The notes below the pieces were generated by a model, which was given only the letters and a program-made list of their open reading frames with translations, was not told the origin of the DNA and did not search any database. Made by a program: the position numbers and the translations under genes. Shown one piece after another: positions 1 through 5,449 of a DNA stretch of 7,202 bases. Numbering within the stretch: position 1 is the first letter of the stretch; each line of letters opens with the position of its first letter. Origin of the DNA: Ornithinimicrobium sp. (GTDB taxonomy: Bacteria > Actinomycetota > Actinomycetes > Actinomycetales > Dermatophilaceae); NCBI GenBank assembly GCA_030145965.1, contig JASKZT010000350.1, forward strand, positions 1 through 7,202, written 5' to 3'.

Positions 1-74
1 GGCCAGACGAGGACGGCGAGCGCGGCCAGCACGGCGCCGAGCAGAGCGGGCCCCAGGGCCGAGGTGGCGCTCAC
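1..74 (-). CDS. TadB-like type II secretion system F family protein (N-terminal fragment)
   Basis: Only the first 24 codons are in the window; the gene continues past base 1. It starts with GTG at 74, whose GTGA overlaps the TGA stop of tadA by 4 bases, so the two are translationally coupled. The peptide begins MSATSALGPALLGAVLAALA and continues into VLVW, a hydrophobic stretch fitting the first membrane helix of a TadB protein. TadB and TadC form the inner-membrane platform on which the TadA ATPase works. The identity rests mainly on position: in actinobacterial tad loci the gene directly after tadA encodes TadB. The visible residues alone could belong to any membrane protein. Confidence 0.6.
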   Translation of the reverse strand, partial: MSATSALGPALLGAVLAALAVLVW

Positions 75-1174
75 GGCACGTCCCCCCGCCCCGCGACGGC
101 CGGGCTGTCCCGGATGGCGAGGTCGGGAGCGGCCAGGTCCGCAGGGGCGGTCACGTCGGGCAGGCCGAGGCGGAGCAGGAGGTGGGACCAGGCCGGCCCG
201 GCGGACCACCGTCCCGGTCGACCGGTGAGGGCCGGCACGGCCCGGACCACGCCGGAGACAGGCACGAGGAGGGCCACCTCGGTGACCGAGCGGGTGCCGT
301 CGGCCCCCCGGGTGACGTGGAGGACGACCTCCACGGCGCTCGCGAGCTGGGCGTGAACGGCTGCCGGGGTCATGCCGGCCAGGGCGCCCAGAGCCTCGAA
401 CCGGCTGACGACGTCGGCGGCGGCGTTGGCGTGGACCGTGCCGCACCCTCCCTCGTGCCCCGTGTTGAGCGCCGCGAGCAGCTCGCGGACCTCCGCCCCG
501 CGGACCTCGCCCAGGACGACCCGGTCGGGCCGCATCCGCAGGCTCTGGCGCACGAGCGTGGTCAGCGTGACCTCGCCGCGCCCCTCGACGTTGTTGCTCC
601 GGCCCTGCAGGTGCACGACGTGGGGATGGTCGACGTGCAGCTCGCGCACGTCCTCGACGACCGCGATGCGCTCGCCCGGCGGGACCTGCGCCAGCATCGC
701 GGCGAGGACGGTGGTCTTGCCCGACCCCGTGCCGCCGCTCACGACGAAGGAGGCACGGGCCGTGACGACCGCCTCGAGCACCGTGGTGGCGACGAGGTCG
801 ACCGCCCCCCAGCGCCGGAGGTCCTCCAGGGTGGGGCCGGTCCGCCGCGGCACGCGCAGGCTGACGTGGGCGCCACCGGCGACGAGCGGTGGGAGGACGG
901 CGTGCAGGCGGATGCCGCCGGGGAGCAGGCCGTCCACCCACGGGCTGGCCTCGTCGAGCCGCTGACCCGCCATCCCGGCCAGGCGGACGGCGAGGCGGCG
1001 GACCGTGCGCTCGTCGGAGAGCGGGCTCACGACCGCCTCGACGCCGCAGCCCCGGTCCACCCACACGCCGCTCGAGCCGTTGACGAGGATGTCGGTCACC
1101 CTGTCGTCCGCGAGCTGGGCCGCGAGGGGCCCGAGAGCCGCCGCCACGGCCGCGCGCTCCTCACCGGCGATCAC
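71..1174 (-). CDS. tadA: TadA family secretion/pilus-assembly ATPase (CpaF-like)
   Basis: A 367-residue cytoplasmic hexameric ATPase predicted to power the Tad/Flp machinery (GspE/VirB11 superfamily; the actinobacterial 'helicase/secretion neighbourhood ATPase' group, Rv3659c in M. tuberculosis). The N-terminal domain contains VTDILVNGSSGVWVDRG at about residues 26-42, the usual 'dI.vNg...vwverdG' signature. The catalytic domain has Walker A GGTGSGKTT (147-155), an Asp box around VVEDVRELH (172-180), Walker B RVVLGEVRG with Glu223, and the His box GHEGGCGTVHAN (239-250). All key residues are present, so it should be active. I chose GTG at 1174 because it gives the family length, overlaps the upstream stop by 4 bases (GTGA) and follows a GGGGGG run four bases away that serves as ribosome-binding site. 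The same frame stays open upstream to 1852, but that part translates to Arg/Ala/Pro-rich nonsense. Confidence 0.95.
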   Translation of the reverse strand: MIAGEERAAVAAALGPLAAQLADDRVTDILVNGSSGVWVDRGCGVEAVVSPLSDERTVRRLAVRLAGMAGQRLDEASPWVDGLLPGGIRLHAVLPPLVAGGAHVSLRVPRRTGPTLEDLRRWGAVDLVATTVLEAVVTARASFVVSGGTGSGKTTVLAAMLAQVPPGERIAVVEDVRELHVDHPHVVHLQGRSNNVEGRGEVTLTTLVRQSLRMRPDRVVLGEVRGAEVRELLAALNTGHEGGCGTVHANAAADVVSRFEALGALAGMTPAAVHAQLASAVEVVLHVTRGADGTRSVTEVALLVPVSGVVRAVPALTGRPGRWSAGPAWSHLLLRLGLPDVTAPADLAAPDLAIRDSPAVAGRGDVP

Positions 1175-1884
1175 GCCGCCCCCCGCGCGCTGTCGAGGCC
1201 CGTCGCGAGCACCGCAGCCGCGGCGTCGCGGACCGGACCGGCCCCCGACCCGGGCGGCAGCTCCTCGAGGACGGCGCGGGGCACCGACGGGTCCGAGGGC
1301 ACCTGGGCCAGCAGCTCCAGACCCAGGACCTGCGCCACGTCGACCGGGTCGAGCCCCGCCGTGCCCGAGCTCCGGCGCACCACGAGCCCGGTGAGCCTCG
1401 GGGCGAGCGCCCGGACCACCAGCGCGGCGCAGACCTGCGGCGGGGTGTCGCCGGCGACGAGGACGACGGTGCCGCACAGCCCCCACCACCGGTCTGCGCG
1501 CGGATGGTCGGGCCGGGGCAGGTCGAGCACGGTCACCGGGTGCCGGGCCGCCATCCTCTCGACGGCGCGGAGCGCCACGGGCCCCAGCGGCGGGACGGGC
1601 AGCACCGCCCCCCGCTGGCTGAGCACCCGCACCCCGCCCGCCCGCGGCAGGTCGGCCGCCGACAGCCAGAGCATGCCGTCCTCGCGCGACGGCCAGCGCT
1701 GCCCCGGCTCGTGGGCGCAGCCCGCCAGCTGGTCGAGACCGCCCCCGTTCGGCAGGAGGTCGACGAGCAGGGTGCCCCGGCCCAGGCCGGCGGCCAGCCC
1801 GGAGACCGCAGCCGCCAGGGAGCTCGTGCCGAGCCCGCCCGAGGCTCCGCACAGCCCGATGACGAAGGTGCGTGGCAGGTCCAT
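1171..1884 (-). CDS. ssd: CpaE/TadZ-like MinD-superfamily protein (Ssd, septum site-determining family), short form
   Basis: A 237-residue protein of the actinobacterial CpaE-like family that always sits directly before tadA (Rv3660c Ssd in M. tuberculosis, linked there to septum control). CpaE/TadZ proteins localise the Tad machine in the cell. The MinD/ParA-like fold begins at once: FVIGLCGASGGLGTSSLAAA (7-26) replaces the deviant Walker A, and both lysines are lost, as is usual in this family. Next come LLVDLLPNGGGLDQLAG (39-55), PGQRWPS (60-66) and TVLDLPRPDHPRAD (118-131). Members are normally about 340-380 residues with a receiver-like N-terminal domain; that domain is absent here. I chose ATG at 1884 because the family resemblance starts there and GAGGGTGGGGG lies just upstream. 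The frame is open further upstream but encodes no recognisable protein and would run through the 6C RNA. It probably heads the tad operon. Confidence 0.88.
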   Translation of the reverse strand: MDLPRTFVIGLCGASGGLGTSSLAAAVSGLAAGLGRGTLLVDLLPNGGGLDQLAGCAHEPGQRWPSREDGMLWLSAADLPRAGGVRVLSQRGAVLPVPPLGPVALRAVERMAARHPVTVLDLPRPDHPRADRWWGLCGTVVLVAGDTPPQVCAALVVRALAPRLTGLVVRRSSGTAGLDPVDVAQVLGLELLAQVPSDPSVPRAVLEELPPGSGAGPVRDAAAAVLATGLDSARGAA

Positions 1885-2037
1885 GCCCCCACCCTCGTCA
1901 GGGACGCCCGGGCCGCCAAGGGCCGTCGCCCGGGCTGTGGACACCGGACCGGCACCGCCCGACCGTGTGGATCCTCGGACGCGGCAGAGGCCGGTCACGC
2001 TGCGCGACCGAGCGGCAGGAACGGGTGGTGAACAGGG
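1885..2037 (-). promoter_or_regulatory. ssd/tad operon upstream region with two DnaA-box-like 9-mers
   Basis: This non-coding stretch lies between the 6C RNA and the ssd start and should hold the ssd leader and possibly its promoter. The ribosome-binding site is GAGGGTGGGGG at 1886-1896 (minus strand), one base before the ATG. I see no convincing -10/-35 pair. Two sequences resemble the actinobacterial DnaA box TTGTCCACA/TTATCCACA: GTGTCCACA (minus strand of 1936-1944, 8 of 9 matches to TTGTCCACA) and GGATCCACA (minus strand of 1966-1974, 7 of 9 matches to TTATCCACA). They have the same orientation and are 30 bases apart. DnaA binding is conjecture from sequence likeness alone. Confidence 0.35.
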
Positions 2038-2070
2038 GACGGCCCCGGCGGGGGGGAAGCCGGGGCCGTC
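2038..2070 (-). terminator. hairpin 2 of the 6C RNA, likely its terminator
   Basis: A perfect 12-bp GC-rich stem (2038-2049 with 2059-2070) and a 9-nt loop end the 6C RNA. No U-run follows (CCCTGTTC on the minus strand), as is common for actinobacterial hairpin terminators. Any read-through from the Fic-like gene at 2298-3170 should also stop here, insulating the tad operon. Confidence 0.6.
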
Positions 2071-2135
2071 GGCGCCCGAGACCAGGGGGGGATGGTCCCG
2101 AGCACCCGCGCTGCGACTCTTGCGAGGAGCGCTGT
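2038..2135 (-). ncRNA. 6C small RNA (B11 / scr3559 type)
   Basis: On the minus strand two hairpins abut. Hairpin 1 (2106 down to 2071) has a 14-bp stem, three of the pairs G-U, and loop UCCCCCCC. Hairpin 2 (2070 down to 2038) has a perfect 12-bp stem, GACGGCCCCGGC with its complement, and loop UUCCCCCCC. Two hairpins with six or more cytosines in each loop define the 6C RNA of Actinobacteria (Rfam 6C). The three G-U pairs would be A-C mismatches if the plus strand were transcribed, which fixes the orientation. Position agrees too: B11/6C lies beside ssd (Rv3660c) in M. tuberculosis, and scr3559 is in the matching Streptomyces region. Homologues act in trans by pairing the C-rich loops with G-rich mRNA sites and affect growth and division. 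The 3' end is hairpin 2, with no U-tract. The 5' end (about 2135) is inferred from the promoter-like sequence, giving roughly 98 nt, near the 93 nt reported for B11. Confidence 0.9.
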
Positions 2136-2141
2136 CCGATG

Positions 2142-2171
2142 AGTATGTCACGCCCGGAAGAGGCGGTGCAA
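2142..2171 (-). promoter_or_regulatory. putative promoter of the 6C RNA
   Basis: On the minus strand TTGCAC (2171-2166) and CATACT (2147-2142) are separated by 18 bases and resemble -35 and -10 hexamers. This would start transcription near 2135, about 30 nt before hairpin 1. The AT-richer patch GACATACTCAT stands out from its GC-rich surroundings. The hexamers are imperfect, so this is a plausible placement rather than a proven one. Confidence 0.45.
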
Positions 2172-2297
2172 GCCACGGTGACGCCGGTCGACACCTCGCG
2201 GACACCGCAGGTCAACCCGCCGTTCACGCGGCGTATGCCCTCCTCCGCGCCGTCGACGCAGCGGGCACCGCGGGCGGGGGCCGGCCAGCTCGCGACG

Positions 2298-3170
2298 TCA
2301 GTCCTGGAGGCGTCCGGCGAGGACCGCGTCGGCGATGCGGGTGCCCTCGGCGGCGGCCCGGCGCACGGCGTCGGTGCAGTGGAGCAGCCACAGGCGCACA
2401 CCGTCGGGGGTGCCCGCGGCGTAGGCCGACAGCGCGCCCCGGTAGTCGCTGCCGGCCCGGTCGGCGTGACCCACCTCCGGGACGGCCACCCCGGTCGGGT
2501 CCAGGCCCCCCGCCCGCAGGACCACCCGCTCCAGCGCCCGCGCGACGACGCCGTTGCCGACGACGAAGGGACGGGACGCGACGATCTCGGCGTGCGCGAC
2601 GGCGGCCACGATCAGGACCGGCGTGCGGCCGACGGGGACCGCGGCGAGGAGCTCGTGCACCAGGTCCAGGCGGGCGCTCACCTGCGCCGGGTCGGGCGCC
2701 GGCCCGAGCTCGGACCACTCGCGGCACTCCTCCCCCTGCCGCCGGGGTCGCCCCACCTGGCTCATCGGCAGCAGCTCTCCCGCCGTCGCCGTGTGGAGGC
2801 CGGCCAGGACCTGGGCCGGGGCCCGCAGGCTGGTCGCGCCGAGGTGCTCGGTGGCGGCGGTCGCGCGCACGGTGCCCGCCAGGACGCGCCACACCGGGTC
2901 GTCCGCACGGGCGTCCCAGTCCAGCGCGCCGCGCATGAGGTCTCGGACCAGCGACGTGCTCGCCTCCGACCCGGCCGGCTCCGCCCCCTCCAGGAGCGCG
3001 CTGGCCGCGGCGCCGCGGACCCTGGACTCGGCGGCGGCCTCGGGGATCCGGCGCCGCAGCGCCTGGTGCCAGCGCAGCTGGGTGCAGGCCTCGCGCGCCG
3101 CCTCGACACCGTCCTCGACGCCGGGGAGGGAGGAGAGGTCACGCAGGGCGTCGACGGCCGGTGTGCTCAC
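2298..3170 (-). CDS. Fic-fold protein with degenerate catalytic motif (often annotated 'oxidoreductase')
   Basis: A 290-residue, mostly alpha-helical protein typical of this actinobacterial neighbourhood. It carries a decayed Fic motif. Active Fic AMP-transferases have HPFx[D/E]GNGRxxR; here residues 200-211 read RPFVVGNGVVAR. The catalytic His is Arg200, the acidic metal ligand is Val204 and the first Arg is Val208, while PF, GNG and the last Arg are kept. Further upstream ASALLEGAE (56-64) matches the (S/T)xxxE(G/N) inhibitory-helix motif of Fic proteins. An inhibitory-type motif without the catalytic residues suggests a non-catalytic, perhaps binding or scaffold, role. From memory, Streptomyces relatives have a similar RPFxxGNGxVAR motif, so this is not a local mutation. 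The GTG start at 3170 lies six bases after a TAGAGT -10-like hexamer, suggesting a leaderless mRNA. No function is established, and the 'oxidoreductase' label has no support in the sequence. Confidence 0.85.
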   Translation of the reverse strand: MSTPAVDALRDLSSLPGVEDGVEAAREACTQLRWHQALRRRIPEAAAESRVRGAAASALLEGAEPAGSEASTSLVRDLMRGALDWDARADDPVWRVLAGTVRATAATEHLGATSLRAPAQVLAGLHTATAGELLPMSQVGRPRRQGEECREWSELGPAPDPAQVSARLDLVHELLAAVPVGRTPVLIVAAVAHAEIVASRPFVVGNGVVARALERVVLRAGGLDPTGVAVPEVGHADRAGSDYRGALSAYAAGTPDGVRLWLLHCTDAVRRAAAEGTRIADAVLAGRLQD

Positions 3171-3176
3171 CCGCCC

Positions 3177-3182
3177 ACTCTA
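3177..3182 (-). promoter_or_regulatory. putative -10 element of the Fic-like gene (leaderless start)
   Basis: TAGAGT on the minus strand is followed by GGGCGG and then the GTG at 3170. A -10 hexamer six bases before a start codon puts the transcription start at or next to the GTG, the usual leaderless arrangement in actinobacteria. There is no clear -35. GGGCGG could instead be a poor, very close ribosome-binding site. Confidence 0.4.
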
Positions 3183-3338
3183 GGGAGAGCGCGTTCGGGA
3201 CGGCCCCCGGAGGTCTTTAACAAACCTTGACCATATCTGGCTGGTACGGCTGTGGGCACGGTGGCACACTGGGACCATCGACGAGGCGGCCCCCTTCGGG
3301 AGAGGCCCCGCCGGCTGTCACGGGACCGGAGAGTCGAC

Positions 3339-3384
3339 GCGGTGTCCGCCCGGCACTAAACAGGGGGTGCTGGGCGGACACCGT
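3339..3384. repeat. long near-perfect inverted repeat / hairpin
   Basis: CGGTGTCCGCCC (3340-3351) and its exact reverse complement GGGCGGACACCG (3372-3383) flank a 20-base spacer. Inside, GGCAC/GTGCT extends the pairing: G3352-T3371 as G-U on the plus strand, then GCAC with GTGC at 3353-3356 and 3367-3370. One more G-U pair lies outside (3339/3384). The whole can fold into an 18-bp stem with a loop of about 10 bases, TAAACAGGGG. No U-run follows on either strand, and it lies between divergent genes, where a terminator is not needed. Arm centres are 32 bases apart, about three helical turns, so an operator pair is also possible. Confidence 0.8.
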
Positions 3385-3508
3385 ACTGTCCCACCAGGGC
3401 ACCGCGTTCGGCCGCTGCGAGCCGGGAACGGCCGTGCCGCGGCGCCCGCCCCACGACCCCGGCACGTGGGCGCACCCGCTCGGACCTGCGCCCCGCCTAC
3501 CCGCGCGC

Positions 3509-3514
3509 TAGCAT
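3509..3514 (+). promoter_or_regulatory. putative -10 element of the holin-like gene (leaderless start)
   Basis: TAGCAT fits the actinobacterial TANNNT -10 pattern and ends seven bases before the ATG at 3522, which would put the transcription start at the start codon. The bases between (CCGACGC) contain no Shine-Dalgarno sequence, supporting a leaderless mRNA. No good -35 is visible at 17-18 bases. Confidence 0.5.
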
Positions 3515-3521
3515 CCGACGC

Positions 3522-4022
3522 ATGGCAACCCCCGTTGACCCCGGCAAGCAGCAGCCCCTCCTGGGCACCACCGGCGAGCGCTCCCTCGGACAGCTCGTCA
3601 GCGACGTGTCGACGGACCTGTCGCAGATCGTGCGCGGCGAGGTCGAGCTGGCCAAGGCAGAGATCAAGCAGGACGTCGCGCACGCGGGCAAGGGTGCGGG
3701 CCTCCTCGTCGGGGCGGGCGTGCTGGCCCTCTACGGGCTCGGCCTGCTCCTCCTGGGGCTCGCGGGCGTGATCGCGATCTGGCTCGGCTGGTGGGCCGGG
3801 CTCCTCATCGTCGCCACCGTGCTCTTCATCGCGGCGGGCATCCTGGCTCTCGTCGGCAAGAAGCAGGTGACCCAGGTGAAGGGCAAGCCGGAGCTCGCGA
3901 TCGAGAACGCCCAGCAGACCGTCGAGGCGCTCAAGCACGCTCCGGCCCAGCTCCGCTCCCCCACGACTCCCGCGGACCGCGAGCTGCAGCCGGGCGCGGG
4001 CGCCACCCCCGCCCCCCGCTGA
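3522..4022 (+). CDS. holin-like small membrane protein (Phage_holin_3_6 / actinobacteriophage holin superfamily III)
   Basis: A 166-residue membrane protein. An amphipathic N-terminal region with LGQLVSDVSTDLSQIVRGEVELAKAEIKQ motifs (about 22-50, in particular VRGEVELAKAE at 37-47) is the family hallmark. Two membrane helices follow as a hairpin (about 58-86 and 88-111), separated by the aromatic GWW turn at 89-91. The basic VGKKQ then starts a hydrophilic, Pro/Ala-rich C-terminal tail. The family name comes from phage proteins, but chromosomal copies are widespread in actinobacteria and sit at this locus (Rv3669 in M. tuberculosis); there is no lysis cassette or other phage gene here. Function is unknown, possibly in envelope stress or membrane organisation. 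It stands alone on the plus strand and converges on the NUDIX gene with a 22-base gap. Confidence 0.88.
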   Translation: MATPVDPGKQQPLLGTTGERSLGQLVSDVSTDLSQIVRGEVELAKAEIKQDVAHAGKGAGLLVGAGVLALYGLGLLLLGLAGVIAIWLGWWAGLLIVATVLFIAAGILALVGKKQVTQVKGKPELAIENAQQTVEALKHAPAQLRSPTTPADRELQPGAGATPAPR

Positions 4023-4030
4023 CCCACCGC

Positions 4031-4053
4031 TCCGCCGGACCCCCTCAGGCGGG
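4031..4053. terminator. weak hairpin between convergent genes
   Basis: CCGCC (4032-4036) can pair with GGCGG (4048-4052) around an 11-base loop, extended by one T-G pair. It spans the gap between the holin-like stop (4022) and the NUDIX stop (4045-4047) and could act as a modest bidirectional terminator. The stem is short, there is no T-run, and such pairings are common by chance in DNA this GC-rich. Confidence 0.25.
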
Positions 4054-4701
4054 CAGCTCGCGCACGCGGGAGCGGTCCCACGGCGGCGCCACCCCGGCGA
4101 GGTCGAGGATCCGGTCGAGCAGGCCGGCGGTGAACCCCCAGACCAGCAGCCCGTCGACCTCCCAGCCCGGCCCGGTGAACCCGCTGGGGTGACGCACCGT
4201 GAACCGGTGCTCGGGCTCCGTCAGCCACGCGACGGAGGGCTGGAGCACCCGGGCCACCTCGCGCTCGTCCTTGGCCCACAGGGACGAGGGGTCCGGCTCG
4301 CGCCACCAGCCCAGCACGGGCGTCACGTCATACCCGCTGACGGGGATGTGCAGCGTCGGTAGGTCGGCGAGGACGTCCACCGTCGCGGGGTCCAGGTCGA
4401 CCTCCTCCCACGCCTCGCGCAGCGCCGTCGCCGCCGGGTGGGCGTCGCCGTCCTCGATGCCGCCACCGGGGAAGGCCGGCTGCCCGGCGTGCGAGCGCAT
4501 GCTGTGCGCCCGCTCGGTGACGACGACCGTCGCATCCTGCGGCCCCGACCCGGCGTCGCCCGGGGCGAAGAGCACGAGGACGGCCGACTGCCGGCGCCCG
4601 CCCTCGGGCGGCGGCAGGAAGCGGCTGAACCGCTCGCCGCCGATCGCCGGGACGGAGTCGGCGAACGCGGTGAGCCAGCCGGGCGGCCGGTCCCCGCTCA
4701 C
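4045..4701 (-). CDS. NUDIX hydrolase, CoA pyrophosphatase (NudL/UPF0035) type
   Basis: A 218-residue NUDIX enzyme, the counterpart of Rv3672c. Family members hydrolyse coenzyme A and its derivatives to phosphopantetheine and 3',5'-[22 protein letters not shown] (68-86) matches the CoA-pyrophosphatase signature LRxHxGxxAFPGGxxDxxD just ahead of and into the Nudix box, which continues [13 protein letters not shown] (92-104). The metal-binding glutamates Glu96, Glu99 and Glu100 are present. The usual Gly of the Nudix box is Asp102, a position that also varies in E. coli NudL. GTG at 4701 is the start: its GTGA overlaps the nth stop by 4 bases, so it is translationally coupled to nth. In M. tuberculosis a thioredoxin-like gene (Rv3673c) lies between the two; here it is missing. 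Confidence 0.92.
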   Translation of the reverse strand: MSGDRPPGWLTAFADSVPAIGGERFSRFLPPPEGGRRQSAVLVLFAPGDAGSGPQDATVVVTERAHSMRSHAGQPAFPGGGIEDGDAHPAATALREAWEEVDLDPATVDVLADLPTLHIPVSGYDVTPVLGWWREPDPSSLWAKDEREVARVLQPSVAWLTEPEHRFTVRHPSGFTGPGWEVDGLLVWGFTAGLLDRILDLAGVAPPWDRSRVRELPA

Positions 4702-5435
4702 GCGCGGGGGCCGGTGCGCAGCAGCTTGTGCGCCTTGGCCGGGTCGGTCTCCCCGGCGCCGTAGGCCGGGCACAGCGCAGCCACCGGGCACGCCCCGCAC
4801 GCGGGGTTGCGGGCGTGGCAGGTGCGCCGCCCGTGGAAGATGACGACGTGGGACAGCTGCGTCCACTCCTTGCGCGGGAAGAGCGCCCCGACCTCGTGCT
4901 CGACCTTGACCGGGTCGTCCTGGGCGGTCCACCCGAAGCGCCGGGCGAGCCGGCCGAAGTGGGTGTCGACCGTGATGCCGGGGACGCCGAAGGCGTTGCC
5001 CAGGACCACGTTGGCCGTCTTGCGCCCGACGCCGGGAAGCAGGACGAGGTCGCGCAGCCGGCCGGGGACCTGGCCGTCGTGCCGCTCGACGAGGGCGGAG
5101 GCGAGCTTGAGCAGGCTGTCGGTCTTGGCGCGGAAGAACCCGGTCGGCTGGATGATCGTCTCGACCTCGCTGCGGTCCGCGGCGGCCAGGGCGCGCGCGT
5201 CGGGGTAGCGGGCGAAGAGGGTCGGGGTGACCCCGTTGACCCGCAGGTCGGTCGTCTGCGCCGACAGCACGGTCGCGACGAGCAGCTGGTAGGCGTCGGT
5301 GAAGTCGAGCTCGGCCCGCGCGTCCGGGTAGCGCTCGCCCAGGAGCCGGTAGATGCGCCGGGCCCGGCGGGTCAGGGCCAGCGGGGACTCCCCGGTCGGC
5401 GTCCCTGCGGCGGTCCCTGCGTCGTCGCTGCTCAC
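4698..5435 (-). CDS. nth: endonuclease III (DNA glycosylase / AP lyase)
   Basis: A 245-residue base-excision-repair enzyme that removes oxidised pyrimidines and cleaves at abasic sites. The helix-hairpin-helix is [13 protein letters not shown] (132-144) with catalytic Lys139. The catalytic Asp157 lies in [13 protein letters not shown] (154-166). The [4Fe-4S] cluster ligands follow the C-x6-C-x2-C-x5-C pattern at Cys206, Cys213, Cys216 and Cys222. [13 protein letters not shown] (51-63) is the conserved N-terminal motif. All catalytic residues are intact. The GTG start at 5435 gives the usual actinobacterial length with a short polar leader, and follows a TACCCT hexamer by six bases. It heads a two-gene operon with the NUDIX gene and is divergent from crp, as in M. 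tuberculosis (Rv3674c/Rv3676). Confidence 0.96.
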   Translation of the reverse strand: MSSDDAGTAAGTPTGESPLALTRRARRIYRLLGERYPDARAELDFTDAYQLLVATVLSAQTTDLRVNGVTPTLFARYPDARALAAADRSEVETIIQPTGFFRAKTDSLLKLASALVERHDGQVPGRLRDLVLLPGVGRKTANVVLGNAFGVPGITVDTHFGRLARRFGWTAQDDPVKVEHEVGALFPRKEWTQLSHVVIFHGRRTCHARNPACGACPVAALCPAYGAGETDPAKAHKLLRTGPRA

Positions 5436-5441
5436 CGCCCC

Positions 5442-5447
5442 AGGGTA
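5442..5447 (-). promoter_or_regulatory. putative -10 element of nth (leaderless start)
   Basis: TACCCT on the minus strand fits TANNNT and is followed by GGGGCG and then the GTG at 5435, placing the transcription start at or next to the start codon. The layout is the same as at the Fic-like gene (hexamer, six G/C-rich bases, GTG). GGGGCG could also serve as a very close ribosome-binding site, so the leaderless reading is not certain. Confidence 0.42.
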
Positions 5448-5449
5448 GA

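Larger units (their letters stand above)
3171..3521. other. divergent intergenic region (351 bases)
   Basis: No credible gene lies here. It separates the Fic-like gene (minus) from the holin-like gene (plus) and must carry both promoters. Contents: a -10-like hexamer next to each start codon; an AT-rich patch, TCTTTAACAAACCTTGACCATATC (3214-3237 region), that stands out in this genome and includes the -35-like TTGACC at 3227-3232 with no matching -10 at 16-18 bases; and the long hairpin at 3339-3384. A short plus-strand reading frame across 3227-3511 has no family features. Confidence 0.7.

Noticed and set aside
182..1394. Long plus-strand open frames opposite tadA and ssd
   Set aside because: They are antisense shadows of genes with intact Walker, His-box and family motifs, and have no recognisable domain of their own.
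1175..1852. Upstream in-frame extension of tadA, making a protein of about 593 residues
   Set aside because: The extra part is Arg/Ala/Gly/Pro-rich low-complexity translation lying antiphase to ssd. The GTG at 1174 has the expected overlap, ribosome-binding site and family length.
1885..2205. In-frame upstream extension of ssd, which might supply the missing N-terminal domain
   Set aside because: The translation shows no receiver-like hydrophobic strands, is Pro/Ser/Arg-rich, and passes straight through the 6C RNA hairpins.
2139..2300. Plus-strand reading frame starting with ATG at 2139, with a good GAGGAG site nine bases upstream
   Set aside because: It has no stop before it runs deep antisense through the well-supported Fic-like gene, its product (MSMSRPEEAVQ...) has no family features, and its start overlaps the 6C promoter region. 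Open frames like this are common in such GC-rich DNA.
3251..3268. TGTG...CACA pair resembling a second CRP site
   Set aside because: The half-sites are two bases too far apart for the TGTGA-N6-TCACA spacing and the inner A/T positions do not match.
3227..3511. Short plus-strand frame in the divergent intergenic region
   Set aside because: It runs through the 3339-3384 hairpin, has no ribosome-binding site or family features, and ends just before the holin-like gene. The product is low-complexity.
3522..4022. Prophage remnant suggested by the 'holin' family name
   Set aside because: There is no endolysin, phage structural gene, integrase or attachment site nearby, and this family is a normal chromosomal resident at this locus in actinobacteria.
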